From NCBI GenBank assembly GCA_036852015.1, contig JAANDG010000063.1, positions 248,001 through 312,000 of the forward strand: a DNA stretch of 64,000 bases. The letters are read 5' to 3'. Positions 37,481 to 49,500 of this stretch are shown here, in pieces. A model generated the notes under the pieces. The model was given only the letters and a program-made list of their open reading frames with translations, had not been told where the DNA came from and did not search any database. The DNA is from Pelodera strongyloides. Its lineage: Eukaryota > Nematoda > Chromadorea > Rhabditida > Rhabditidae. Made by a program: the position numbers and the translations under genes. The first letter of the stretch is position 1, and each line of letters starts with the position of its first letter.

Positions 37481-38140
37481 TAATGCAATTCATCGGACAT
37501 AAGGTACAAAAATCGTCATTGTGTTTGCTGAAGTGCTTGTTAATTAGAATTTGGGCCATTGACGATTATTCATCCATAATATTTCGAATGAAATCGACAA
37601 GATTAAATTTATAGGTAAAGAAGGAAAGATGTGAGAAAAAAATGGTGTTATAGTCTTATACTCACGGAGTTCATTGTGAACAACCAATAATATACTTAAA
37701 AATGGTCGGAGGTGTGAATATATTTGACAAATAATTTGACAAATGCTAGAGGAGAATCGTGCTGGACATCAATGGAGAGTTGCCATGCGATGGATGGGGA
37801 TTTAGCGAACAAGCTTATGAAGGACCCAACGTTTTCTATTACATCGGTTTGTTAGCTTCCTGCACTCAAAAATCGCCTCGAAAGCATTTAGGATATAGAC
37901 ATGGTGGTTGTGTTGGTTTCGCTTCAATTAGCTTTAAAATATTTTCTTTATAATCCCTCTAGCAACTAATAATATTGAAAGTTGTCAAATTAAGCAATTC
38001 ATCGGGCATAAGGTACAAAAATGTTAATGAAAGTGTTCATGAATTAAAAAATTGGTCATTGAATATGGTCAAAATCCATAATATGCCGAATGAATTCGAC
38101 AGTATTAACTTTATGTGGTAGGAAGGATGTGAAATGTGAT
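37480..38140. repeat. Diverged direct repeats flanking a transposed gene fragment
   Basis: Blocks 37483-37635 and 37992-38140 share ATTCATCGG(A/G)CATAAGGTACAAAAAT, then TTGGCCATTGA-like, CCATAATAT and CGAATGAA(A/T)TCGACA motifs in the same order. They are direct repeats of about 150 bp with roughly a fifth of positions changed. The fragment of the ShK gene (37757-37905) lies between them. Confidence 0.6.
37757..37905 (+). pseudogene. Inverted, rearranged fragment of the ShK mosaic gene (exon 13 plus intron 14)
   Basis: On the plus strand 37757-37868 copies exon 13 of the minus-strand ShK gene (40502-40625): LDINGELPC, GWGFS, YEGPNVFY and the following intron start are recognisable. It lacks the three codons between the Pro-Cys and Gly-Trp motifs and has Tyr in place of the last cysteine. 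Directly after it, 37876-37900 repeats CTCGAAAGCATTTAGGATAT, found at 40311-40330 in intron 14, but in that segment's original orientation, not inverted. The copy therefore joins two pieces in opposite relative orientation. No start, signal peptide or splice partner exists, so it is a dead fragment. Confidence 0.75.
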
Positions 38141-38489
38141 AAGTATTATTACACAATGTTACCATTTTAAGTAATTTAATTACTGTGCTTAAAATGGAGC
38201 ATGGAAGATTCGACAGGTGCTGTATTTGTAGCAGTGCTGAAAGACGACTACGAGATATATTTTATTTTGGTAGTTCAAGACATTATTTCCAGGGTAGCTG
38301 GTCGATCACGTGTCATGAGTAATATAATTATTCCTCTAAATACAAACATTTAACTGATTCTAGCAGACATTCAGCAAGCAATATACGCATGTAAGGAACC
38401 AGAGAGCAAACGTAGTTTACCTGTTAACTCAATTGTGTGCCTACATTAGAGTCTAATGTTGTTTTCTTTATGATTTACTGTTTAACTTA

Positions 38490-38693
38490 TTAGTCAGGAA
38501 CACAGAATCGGCACGTTTTGGCACAGTTTTCCTTTTTTGTTTCCAGATCGTAGGCAGAGCTGTGACAGAAGCCATCAGCAGCCCATTGAGCACATCTGAA
38601 AAATACATAACTTTGGGGCTTAGGGTACGCACCCATAGTAGTCACTACGGTCAGGAATGCTAAAACCAAATACACAGAAACGCGCGAAACCAT
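38490..38693 (-). CDS. Alternative short product: signal peptide plus last ShK domain (putative)
   Basis: The last intron of the mosaic gene (38596-38750) contains an in-frame ATG at 38693 followed by a convincing signal sequence (VSRVSVYLVLAFLTVV, then TTMGA as cleavage site). The frame runs without a stop through the TTTTTCAG acceptor into the terminal ShK exon. This gives a 67-residue secreted peptide with five of the six ShK cysteines; the first cysteine is lost because it is encoded in the upstream exon. It could come from an internal promoter or an intron-retained transcript, or it may be the relic of a once separate single-domain gene fused to the array. The normal spliced product is supported by domain completeness. 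Confidence 0.35.
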   Translation of the reverse strand: MVSRVSVYLVLAFLTVVTTMGAYPKPQSYVFFRCAQWAADGFCHSSAYDLETKKENCAKTCRFCVPD

Positions 38694-41600
38694 TTTTGTT
38701 TGCCATCAACCGAAGCTGCCACCCCCAGTGAACAGTGGAAGTCAACCTACTCAGTGTTCTTGTCTTTGCACAACGCTCCACAATATCCACAAGTCTCTGG
38801 GCAATATTGTCGTTTATCTGCCTCGCTTCGTGAAGAACTTGAGCAATAGCTTGCCGTACATCTTAAAACACACATCAACTTTTGCCTTTATCTCAAATTT
38901 CAGTACTAGATCATTGAGTTCAATTATCGTTGTTTAATTACAGTTCCAATCAAGTGAATTAATAATACATACATATACTGAGTGAAAAATAAGAAGAGCG
39001 AGCGAGAGAAAGATGGAATAGCCTCACTCACGTCGATATACTGTCCGAGCAGACGGTGCCACAGAAACCACATGTCTTTGCACAATAGAGCTCTTTTGTT
39101 TCCTCTGTATATGCAGTACTTCCGCAGAACCCGTTTGACGCCCATGTGGTGCAACTATAGTTAGCTGCGTTAGTTAATGTGCTACTTCGTTAATTGCTTT
39201 GATTTAAGAATGTTTCCTATCTTGTTGACCAACATACTTCCGAAAGTAAAACTTAAGGGGATTAATCAATGACGTGTGTGCAACCTAGTCCAGCTTCTAA
39301 GCGGCGAAACTTACTTTGAATGATTGTCTTGACAAATTGATGGGCACATGCCGCATGTCTTCGCACAATAGTCCATTTTTGTTGATGCGGAAAACATTGT
39401 ACTCGTGCAAAACGACGTTTCTTTTTGCCATTGGGTGCAACTGAAGATCGGGCTTTATGATCATGTACGAACGCTCGGATTATCCTCTGATCTGTTTACA
39501 AGGTCGCATTACAGTCTATCTCTGGTAGATTCACTAATTTAATAAAACGTGATGCTTTAAGTAATGTCTAGGGCTAACTGCACATATGAATTTATTCTAC
39601 AAATGGCAAACATCTGTGAATTTTCACTTATGAGGGTGAAAATATCAAAATATTCTTGCTTGTTCAAGGTGTCGGCGCAGAATCCCCATCCACAATAGCC
39701 ACAGGTGCTAGCACATTGCGTCTTTTTCACATTATCGGAGATCGTTTTGTCACCGCAGTATCCGTCCTGCGCCATTGACGTGCAACTGAACAAATATTAT
39801 ATTTCTTCTATATTTTTCGTTCAATGTTGCACATCATCGAGCATTCATGAAGAAAGTTCCAAAACACAGACTTTGTATTGAGATCAGTGCAATTATTTGT
39901 GGTCGCAGTGCCATCACAAACTCCACAAGCGTAGGGGCACATACTCGCGCGATATTGTGGCGAATAAAAGTTGCTTGAACAAAATCCACTCGTTGCCCAC
40001 GTGGTACAACTGAAAATCGAAAAGTATTTATCACATTGGTGGTCCATTTGCTCCTTTTTACCGCGAAAGCTAGCGGATTTCCGAAAAAGATACTTTGCGT
40101 TATCCATAGCAATGCTGCATTGTCCAGGGCAAAGTCCGCATGTTTTTTTGCAGTTTGCAGACATAACACTTTGGTAAGCTGGAATTGAACACATCGCCTT
40201 GTTCGTTGTGCAAAACGTGGCGGAATCGACGCACTCCTGCAAACATAGATATTGTGCTCTTCTTCAACACGCATTTTAGAAATTGTTTTATTAGGTTGTG
40301 AAAGCCGTCTCGAAAGCATTTAGGATATAGACATACCGGAACGGTGTTGGCCAGTGTTGTCGTCATCTTCATTGTGGTGGTGGTTGTGGGGGTTGTGGTG
40401 GTTGTCGTAGTTGAAATTTTTGACATCACTGAAACGAGCACATGAAAACTAATTTTCCGCAAAAAAGGGTTAAATTTGTTGCGTGCAGGTAGCTAACAAA
40501 CCTATGCAATAAAAAACGTTGGATCCTTCATAAGTTTCGTCGCTAAATCCCCATCCATATTGTTCGCATGGCAACTCTCCGTTGATGTCAAGCACGCTAT
40601 CGCTGGCTCCCGAATCAAAAGCAATCTGTAACGTATTCGTGAACGGTGACTGAAAAATTTCCTCGGTATTTATTAAAGATAGCACTCACCTCTGTGTAGT
40701 ACCAATTCTGTGTTCCTCGTTCTCTCACTTGGGCTCCAATACTCGCACCACCATATCCTGTACACTCAAGGTGCAGCGTCTGCAAGCTTATCGTCTATAT
40801 ATAAAGTACTTTTAGCTAATTTGTCTACTAAAAAACCTAATGTTTCGTACAACAGGACTATAGACGGTTAAACTACTAGAATTAGGTATAGCAAGCTAGC
40901 TACGTAGCATACCCGACATCCGTTATCGTTGAGTGAGTACGAAATGTCGAGTGTTGTCGCTTGCCATCCTAGAGAACAGTAGTCGAAACAATCGTTGCCT
41001 ATAGTTGGCGCCTCACAAATCGGACAACCAACCTGAAATACAACAAAAAACTCACTGGTTAAAGTGAGTTCACATCATCCGCATACATCATTGTACGCCG
41101 AAGGTTCTTTAGTCAGCATATACAACGCGATGACAAAAAAACGGTAAGTTGGTCATACTGTTGTTGTAACGGATTGCGTTGTAGGTATTGTTGTGAGCGC
41201 TTGCCATGGTGTGTTGGTTACTTCGTTTGGTGGTATTTTCTTGACTGCAATAAACAATATGATGTGGGTGCATACAGAGGAAACAGCTAGCGCAAGGGGT
41301 TACATGAATATAAACTGCGATGATCGTTACCTTCACAAAAGAAAGTGTTCGAGCCACGAAGATTGCTGTCATCGATACCCCATCCATATTTCAAGCATGG
41401 CAGAGTGAACTCGGCAATTACAAGTTGGTTGTTGTCCGGAGATTCTTGATAATCGAGCTACAACAATACTTTTCCAACAATTTCCAGAGTAGCACGCTCC
41501 ACTCCAAATGAAAAAGAAAATGCAAAATAACTCACGGCTGAATAGTAAGTCCAATTCTCGCTCAGGCTTTCAACGTTTGTTCCTAAACTTGCGGCTCCCA

Positions 41601-43387
41601 GGCCCCTGCACTTTATCGTTATGCTCTGCAAGTCAATTTATTAAAGGGTCCGCGTCACTACACGATCGTTAGTTTGTTCTTTATTTGAACAAGTGTAAAA
41701 AGCACTAACTCAAATATGATCCCAATATAACGCATAAGCTCAAGTACTCGTTTAGATATGCTCATATTTGTCTCAAGTCTTGTCTCTCTCTACTTACTCT
41801 AGCCTATACGGTAAGATTGGGGACTTAAAACAAAAATGTAATTTTTACACTTGTTAAAAATAAGCAAGTAACCCCGAAAAAGGCAACTGATCCCGACCCT
41901 TTAAACAGAAAGTAGTAAACAAACAAAATGTGTCCTTTTTCAATCAAACGGAAATATCACCTACGTTACATCCTTCAGTGGTTGTTTCATAAATAAACTC
42001 GTTTTGGTTGGGAACGAATCCTTCAGTGCAATATTCCACACATTGGTCTCCATTAGTGGGTGACGCACATGCATAGCAGCCATTGACCTGGAAGACCTCT
42101 TCACGATAAATGAGTCAACCCGCATTCGGTTTTTGATCCAGAAAACTTTTAACTTACGTTAGAATAGAACTATAAGTCGACTTACATCCGGTGTAACGTC
42201 CTGGTCACCAGACTGCGTCGTAGGTAATATGGTTGATGTAGTAATGGTTTTATTTACTGGCAAGCTCTGCACTGAAATTAAGATATAAAGAAAGAGTTGT
42301 AATTTTTATGAATTGTATACTCCGTCCTCCAGCTCTCCAAGAAAAGTGGAGTTGATCATATGATAGACCCCATCACTATAGGGAACATTATTTGCAATTT
42401 TGTTTAATAACTCCAGCTCACTGTCCTGTTACAGGTTTTTGAATCGCCATGATTACGAATTCAAAGTAGGGCGTACCTTCGCAATAAAACGTGTTGGTTC
42501 CTTTATATGCTGGATCATCGATTCCCCATCCGTATTCAAAACAAGGAAGAGTATATTCTGCGATCACTTGCGAGCCAGCATTTTGTTCGATATCTATCTA
42601 AACTAACTTCGTATCATATTGATTTTCTTCATTGACCAAGAAGACAAATGGATAACTACTTAGAATATCCATATGCTTGTAACGTTACAACAAATCGACA
42701 GCAACACCTACTCATACAATCGTTTTCATTTAGGTTAATTGCAAGGAAACCTGTGCGAAATAGTCGTCTCCTGTGTCTGTATCAATCAGCCTTGTCCCAA
42801 GACTAGCACCGCTTGTGCCGCTACATCTTAATTTGAGAGCCTGAATTTATTTGGATTATTAGAGTGGTTGATTACTTTTTACCACATGTATACAACCTTT
42901 TACTTACCTGGCAATCGCTCCCATCATCCACATACTCGAATGTTGGTGATTGGACCAACCAGTTTTGGTCGCAAAAATTCTGGCATTCGGTTCCCGCAAA
43001 CGGCGGACCGCATAGCCCACATGGTGAGCCCTGAGCAAACGATGATTAGAAGGAAAGTTGGCGTATTAATTGTGCGGATCTCTGGTTTTCTGAGGAATTA
43101 TTATATAAAAAATAGTCCTCAACAGTTTTAATGGGAGGTTGTGATTTGCGCGTCAGCCGGTGTCTCAAACAATATAACACTAAAATAAACGGACCGTGGT
43201 TGTACGTGGAGTTCTGCTAGTTGATGAAGGAAAAACTGGAAAAGGGGAATCTCGATGCATTCAACTTTGTATGTATTAGACGATCACGGAACTGTTAATA
43301 GTTTTCAATAAAATTTTATTCGAGCTCACCATTTCCGGTTGAAATACCGCTATAACAAAGGAGTAGTAGCCATAGATATAACCTCAT
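38490..43387 (-). CDS. Secreted mosaic protein: three eight-cysteine modules, Thr-rich linkers, seven ShK domains
   Basis: Twenty-one exons join in phase (2244 nt, 747 residues): 43330-43387, 43195-43235, 42908-43030, 42751-42840, 42477-42597, 42186-42271, 41965-42087, 41536-41625, 41331-41457, 41159-41244, 40913-41032, 40690-40779, 40502-40625, 40337-40428, 40094-40236, 39872-40009, 39660-39785, 39315-39440, 39032-39154, 38751-38861, 38490-38595. Exon 1 is a signal peptide (MRLYLWLLLLCYSGISTG). Three modules (residues about 34-144, 174-286, 316-426) each use three exons: CxxC...C...C with an aromatic stretch and GC; LxCxGxxGASLG; and ELPC..YGWG...G.N.FYC. Thr/Ser/Pro linkers precede each module and the ShK array (residues about 458-747), whose introns split each domain just before its second cysteine. 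The module loosely recalls the nematode C6 domain, an inference. Exon 17 uses a GC donor. It should be extracellular, disulphide-rich and O-glycosylated on the linkers. An acceptor (TTTGCAG) lies 13 bases before the ATG. Confidence 0.85.
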
Positions 43388-43939
43388 GAAATAGGTAATG
43401 CTGCAAATGCTTATCCTCTTAGATAAGAAACTCATATCACAACGGCACATGTTCAAATAAACACATTGAATCACATTATACAGAGTTGGTATGACTAAAC
43501 ATCTTTATGCAATATCTTTTACGATAAAATATGTGAATCTTTATTAGAACAGAGTTGAAAGTAGAAAAACAATATTTTTATGTTTATAAAGTAGACTGTA
43601 CAAGTTATCTCCTACAAGAGAGCTTCCTAGGTGTGTCCAAGTAAAATCAGGTGTTTAAAATAACCATAGAATAGTAGCTAAGTGCGGTGGCGTTTCCATG
43701 TGTTGCATGCGTGGGGTTTTCCACTGTTATATGTGTACAGCTGTGAGAGTGTCTTGCAAAGACTCCAATTTCCGACAACACGTTTTTATTCACACTTCCG
43801 TCATATCAAAGTGACCACATATAACGGGCATTCGTTTTTCACGTATTTAAAATGAACAATCAATAGAGAATATATATAGTATTAAAAGGCGAAAAGCGAG
43901 AGCCAGGTGGAGGAAGCAAAACCAGCGAAGATTGGAAAC

Positions 43940-44620
43940 TCAGTTAATGCAGTCTCGGTCTTTCTTCAGCAGCGACAACTCAATCGTCTGCGCGTTGAAA
44001 ACCTGAAATTTGTTTCCTAGTTAATCAAAATTTTTTCTTTTTGCTGAATTAAAATTAACACTTTATATTTTCCGCTTGTGTCCCCAATAACAGTATTTCT
44101 TTACTCAGTATAAACATACCTGATTTGCCCTACTTCCAACCGTTACAAACGACGACGGTATCTTGAAGGCGTTTTTGTAATAACACACTGGCACCGTCAT
44201 TCCACACCGGTGATACACATTGAATTCAGTGTTAAGCCTCGTGATTTCATTTCCGGTGCCCTCCACGTTGAAGTAGCCACGGTTGTCCGATCTTCCTTCA
44301 GCTAGCTTGTCGTCAAGTGTGACTACAAGGTGCAATTAACTAACTAATCAAATAGTACGTAATAGCTAGCCCTACTCCAACAGTGTGTCTGTGAAATGGC
44401 TACTCGTAATAGCTTCTGAAAATATGGACCCCATTAGTGGAGAATAACAAGTGCCAAAGACCGTTAGAGGAAACTTACATGTATCCTTATCATATAGCTT
44501 TATCTTTGCATTGTTGTACGGGCTGCCATTGCATGTTAAGTATCCTTCTATGGCAACTGATTGTTCTCTGGCTTCCACTATTAATACGGCGGATGCTGCC
44601 AAGAGTATGATTGAAGTCAT
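43940..44620 (-). CDS. Transthyretin-like family protein (copy 1)
   Basis: Exons 44479-44620, 44120-44322 and 43940-44002 join in phase (408 nt, 135 residues). Residues 1-17 are a signal peptide (MTSIILLAASAVLIVEA). The mature part has the family order: QSVAIEGYLTCNG, a KIKLYD strand, LAEGRSDNRGYFNVEGT, NVYHRCGM, CYYK, IPSSFV and the closing RDCIN. Four cysteines are present. Family members (TTL/TTR) are secreted nematode proteins related to transthyretin; they are thought to bind small lipophilic ligands or act in cell clearance. An acceptor ATTTTCAG at 44630-44637 precedes the ATG by 9 bases and could take a spliced leader. Copy 2 lies about 0.8 kb upstream in the same orientation. Confidence 0.93.
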
Positions 44621-45426
44621 CTTCTAAATCTGAAAATCGCTTATCGTCTTCAGTAAACTACGAAACTGAATAAAATGAACGACTCGAAAATGGAATATTC
44701 TTATTGTTAGACAGATGACAAGAAAATCTAAAGAAGAGCAGGTTAGAATGTCACGAGTGGTGAGTGACAAGCAGTGTTTTGCTGTATTTATAGGGGTGGG
44801 GGCTATCCCCTTTAAAAATCTCTTACTCACAATTTGCTCAGTATATTTACAGACATATTTTTCTCAGTGTCATATTTGAGAAAAGAGCAATTTAAAATCA
44901 CAGTGTGTTTTACTTTGTTGACGTGACTTATTCAGTATCAATTCAAAAAGGAAGTTGTATGCCAAGTTTGACTTTACATTCAACTAACTGTCCGGTTGTT
45001 TGCTTTTACTATTAGCATAAAGATGAAGGAAAAGAAAAGTTCAACGATAACTTTGAAACCAGAAATCACCAACGTTATGAATAGACAAATCTCTTGGTCT
45101 GGGATGAGAATAAACAAACAATTTGTATCATAAGCAAACAATTTGTAACATATTTTTTGAGACAAAATTACGCACCAAATAGAATATGTTTTATACTTTG
45201 GGACTAAAGCGACGGTAGCGATACTTTCACGCGTGTGATTACCCCGCTTACTCTAGCTGATATTTTTTTATCAAGAATGTTTCATTGCACATAACTAACG
45301 TACATGTGCTTCTTTGAACAACGAGGTCAAAAAAAATTGCCTTAAGTTGCTCGTTTTTAAAGAAAGTAAACAGAAACAAATTTGCAACTCAGATCTTTAT
45401 TTGCTCTTATGAAAGGGAAGTGCCAG

Positions 45427-46585
45427 TCATTTGTTAAAACAGTCGCGACTTTTCTTCAACGCATCCAATTCGATTGTAAGCACATCATACGTCTAAATTC
45501 ACATTAATAAGAAATATGGTGATGTTAAGTGTGAGAAGGGGTTAGAAGAATTTACTTTTCATAATAAACAATAAAATATTTAGTTTGAGAATGCGTTACA
45601 TGATGAACTTCTCACACGATACAATTTTAATAGAATTTCAAAGGGCCATATATATGCATGAAGAATAGATCAACAAACCCTCGTTGCAACATGCCCCTGC
45701 GATACATAAGCGAGCGGTATTTCCCAGCTGCTTTTATAGTAGCAGATCTTCCACTGAAATTTATTTAGAAAACCTGAAGAACAGTCAAAGCTTAAACCTT
45801 TCAATCCTTAAACTACTAAACCAACCAATTGCCTGCGGCACTCGTGATCCTGGGTGTTTTTTCAATGTTTGTTGCAAACCAGCAGGCCAAAATTGTTATA
45901 TCAATTATTGGATTAGATCAGCCTAATTGCGATATTATGCTGATGCTGACCTTGAGATTTTAGGTGGACATTACCAATTTGTGCTGGAGCTCTATTAAAC
46001 TCAAAACTTACAGACATTCCACAACGGTGATAAACGTTGTACTTAGCATTCAGTCGGGTCGATTCTTGTCCAGTACCTTCCAAATGGAAAAACCCATCTT
46101 TATCTGACCGGCCCTCCGCCAATTTATCATCCAGAACTAAATAAGCTTTAGTTTAAAATTATTTTTTGGAGTTACTACGCTTTTCAAAGCAATGATGAGT
46201 ATGTATTTGGTTCCTTGTTAGTATACTGTGTTCTGAAGCACATTATCTTAGGGTAACCTTATAATTATATGAATGGCATGCGTTACTGTTTATTTTTCTG
46301 CTATCGTGGTTGCCTACACGTATGTGCTGCATATTATCAATAAGAATATGGAACCCGCTAACAATTTCATTGACGACTCCGTTGGTGTACTGTGAAAGTT
46401 ACATACTAGTATAAGTATAGCATCCGCTCACATCTATTATGATTGTATATTTTTATCTTCGCATCTGCGTATGGTTCTCCTTTACATACAAGACGACCGC
46501 GTACAGCGACGGACTGTTGGTGGCCAGCAACAAATGAAGAAAGAAGAAAACAAACAAAGACATAGGACTGAACAAGAGGACGCAT
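45427..46585 (-). CDS. Transthyretin-like family protein (copy 2)
   Basis: Exons 46432-46585, 46012-46136, 45679-45753 and 45427-45492 join in phase (420 nt, 139 residues). The signal peptide ends near FVAG. Then come QQSVAVRGRLVCKG, KIKIYN, LAEGRSDKDGFFHLEGT, NVYHRCGMS, WKICYYK, IPLAYVSQG and a terminal SRDCFNK. The first and last introns match copy 1 in position and phase. This copy has an extra phase-0 intron between NVYHRCGMS and WKICYYK. The start follows GGCTTTCAG by five bases, a likely trans-splice site. The two genes look like a tandem duplicate pair that has diverged widely in sequence while keeping core motifs. Confidence 0.92.
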
Positions 46586-49500
46586 GCTGTCTGAAAGCCA
46601 ATATAATTGCGTTATTAACTATTATTTAAAATAGGAATAGTTCTAAATTAGTACGTAGTGGAGAAAACTCATACAATCAACGATATAATAAATAATAAAT
46701 CACAAAAAGTTGAGATAATACTCCCAATTAGGAGCAAGACATGAAAGACAACATAGCGAGACAATTTTCAAAAAGGCGAGCCTCTGCGATCTTATACATT
46801 TGTGAAGTATTTCGTCAAATATTTGCCAACTGCTTTATTTACAGATGCCAGGATAGTGGCTCGTTGGTAGTATTAGAGTTGAACGATATAGAATTGTAGC
46901 AATCATTTTGGCTGTCATAAGCAATGTATTTATAAGGTGAATGCAAAATGTGTGTACCAAGAGCATACTAAAGTTTACGGCCAAGGCAAACTCCCATACC
47001 ACAACAAAGTAAGCCTCTCATGTCAAGTTCTTGTAATTTGCAAATTACATAAAACTGACGTGACAAAATGGTCAATATGTCCTGGTATCAAGTCAATTGG
47101 TTTTCTGCTTTCCTTCATTTCATTACCACATTATCATATATATTTAGGACAACCTCTTGCTTGTGAAAACAGAAGCGTGGTTGAAGTGTAATTATGTAGA
47201 TGCAATTTCCCGAACGTGTGCCTTCAGGGCGGGAGGAACGCCTTATTTGGGCAATTAGAAAGATGAGCTCCATTGCTCGCTTATTCTGAGTAGGATTGGT
47301 AACATCTGGCGGTAAGGCATCAATTACACAGACCATTGCTTAAATCATCTCGATTTCATCATCAACACTGTTTGTTGACACCTCGATTCATATTGTCTTC
47401 TGAAATACTTTGTTTTATACAGTACTCACTGACAGAATGCGACACAATGCGATGCATTATATACATATGTCCTGATAATCGTCTTAAATTGGCTCTCATT
47501 GCTAAATATTAAAAGGTACTAACTGTAACTAATAGTAAGTTACTTGATGATGTGATTTACTCATGGGCATTTAATTTCCCTTGTAAACAAAAATCGCGTG
47601 CTACTGTTGTTTAAAAGCCTAAGTGCTTCCTCTATGTGTTCGGCGTGTAGCAACAATTCTTCCTTTTACAGATGTAGTATTTCAGTTCAGTATTTCAACG
47701 AACACTGTCATATATTTTATTGCGTCGGTTTTATGCTTTCTTTCTTATTACAATGTACATGGTTGATTAGCGTTAATAAGAAATATATATTGAACAGTAA
47801 TTACCAGAGAAACCGCATGCATATACCCATAGCCATATGATTGATGTTCTCTCAACGGCCAACAGCAGATTGGCATATTTTTTCGTCAATATGTAACCTT
47901 TATTCGAACAATGAGAGATTTTTACGGGGTGTTTGCATGTCCAAGAATTTAGAAGCACACGTTGCTTCTGGAGAAAGTATTTATTCTTTCTTCATATTTT
48001 TTTTTGCAAAGAACACATCAATTTTAACTCTTGCTACCGTTGTTATTTACCGTTTGTCATCTTCTGATTTAATGATTTCTAGTACTCATTCTGAATAATA
48101 TGTATATGTCCTGCTTTTAACATTATATCCTGCTGAATATGCAAAAACAAAAGGGAAAAGAGGGTTTTTTTAGCCGAGTCAGAAAATAAGGAGGCAACTT
48201 TGCAAGGACCAAAACACTCAACGTAAAGTGAACGCTGCAGTAATTAACTTAAAAAAGTATTACCTTCGGCCCTTCTATGGCTTTGTATATATAGCCGTAA
48301 TGTATATATATAGCCGTAATATGAACGTTGTTTTATTTTGTCCCGATAAAGTAACAAATTTGTGAGCACAATTGTAGTCCCAAATATTGAGATACTCAAT
48401 ATCATGAATGAGGTACCCAAGATTTTCGATTGTCCTAGAACTATATAATGCAATATATGTTTTTCTTAATGCAATCCCTGTTTTCCAACACTTTAGTTTC
48501 CCACTGGTCTTGTTGACGTTCGACCGGATTATTATTCAATATATCCTCTTTTTTCTAACTACATAGTGGATAATCCAATGAGGGATATTTCCTGGCTGCA
48601 ATGCAAAAACATCTTATACAACATTCGATTTAATTTTACGAACATAACATCGTAGAACGAGTGTCTTAGTGAAGTCCTATCGGGAAACCTTACATTGATA
48701 CACAGTTTTTCACTTCATTTATGAAACACTTCTTTCGGTTCATCATCTACCACATTTTTTGTTTTTCTTTATGCCGACATGTTAGGATTTGGAAAGTTTA
48801 GAGAAGTCACAAATCAATTCACTAATGAACAAATGATCGATTAGTATTGCATAGCTGTCTTTTCCTGCAGCTTTGCTTGACATCTTATACAACATTACCT
48901 TTTCTGTGACACATACCGGTTCACCTTTTCAATGCTTCATTAACAAAATGGTGGAGCATGGACGCTAGGGGATCAGAACCCTTTCTTCGTCTCCTAGACA
49001 ACAACTAATAATGGAAGTAACCCAGGTGTCGTACATTCATTGGATTACCGCCCGATATTGCGTCATAAGCGCTAATTAGCGGCACCATGGCCTTGGATAA
49101 TGGTCTACGCATATAGCGAACCGAACAACTGTTACAGAATATTCGGCGCTTATTACTTAAAGTGCGATGATTAAAAGGGATGATCCTTGTTAGCGGGAAA
49201 GAGAGAGGGCGGAGTGAGAGGTGGAGAAAGAAACATTCAGGAAACTTTCTTTGGAACAATAACGGTGGGTCTCACTGTTTTTCCAAGTACCACCAATCTG
49301 TTCTTCCTGGTGTTAAGCAACCATGTACAACGTGTTAGCAGGCACTGGCCAATTAGGACTTATTTATTTATTTAAAGTATTGCCCGCTCGTTAGTTTTTT
49401 TCCGCGTAAGACGAGAGCGACTGCGTCACTGCCGCTGTTTTATGCATGTGAACCTTCGGGTCATTAGCAGGAAGAGATTCGTAACTATTTTGTTTTTCAG

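Noticed and set aside
39834..40462. Long minus-strand open frames (120-161 codons) over the ShK exons
   Set aside because: They run through clear introns or in the wrong frame; the spliced ShK frame explains the cysteines.
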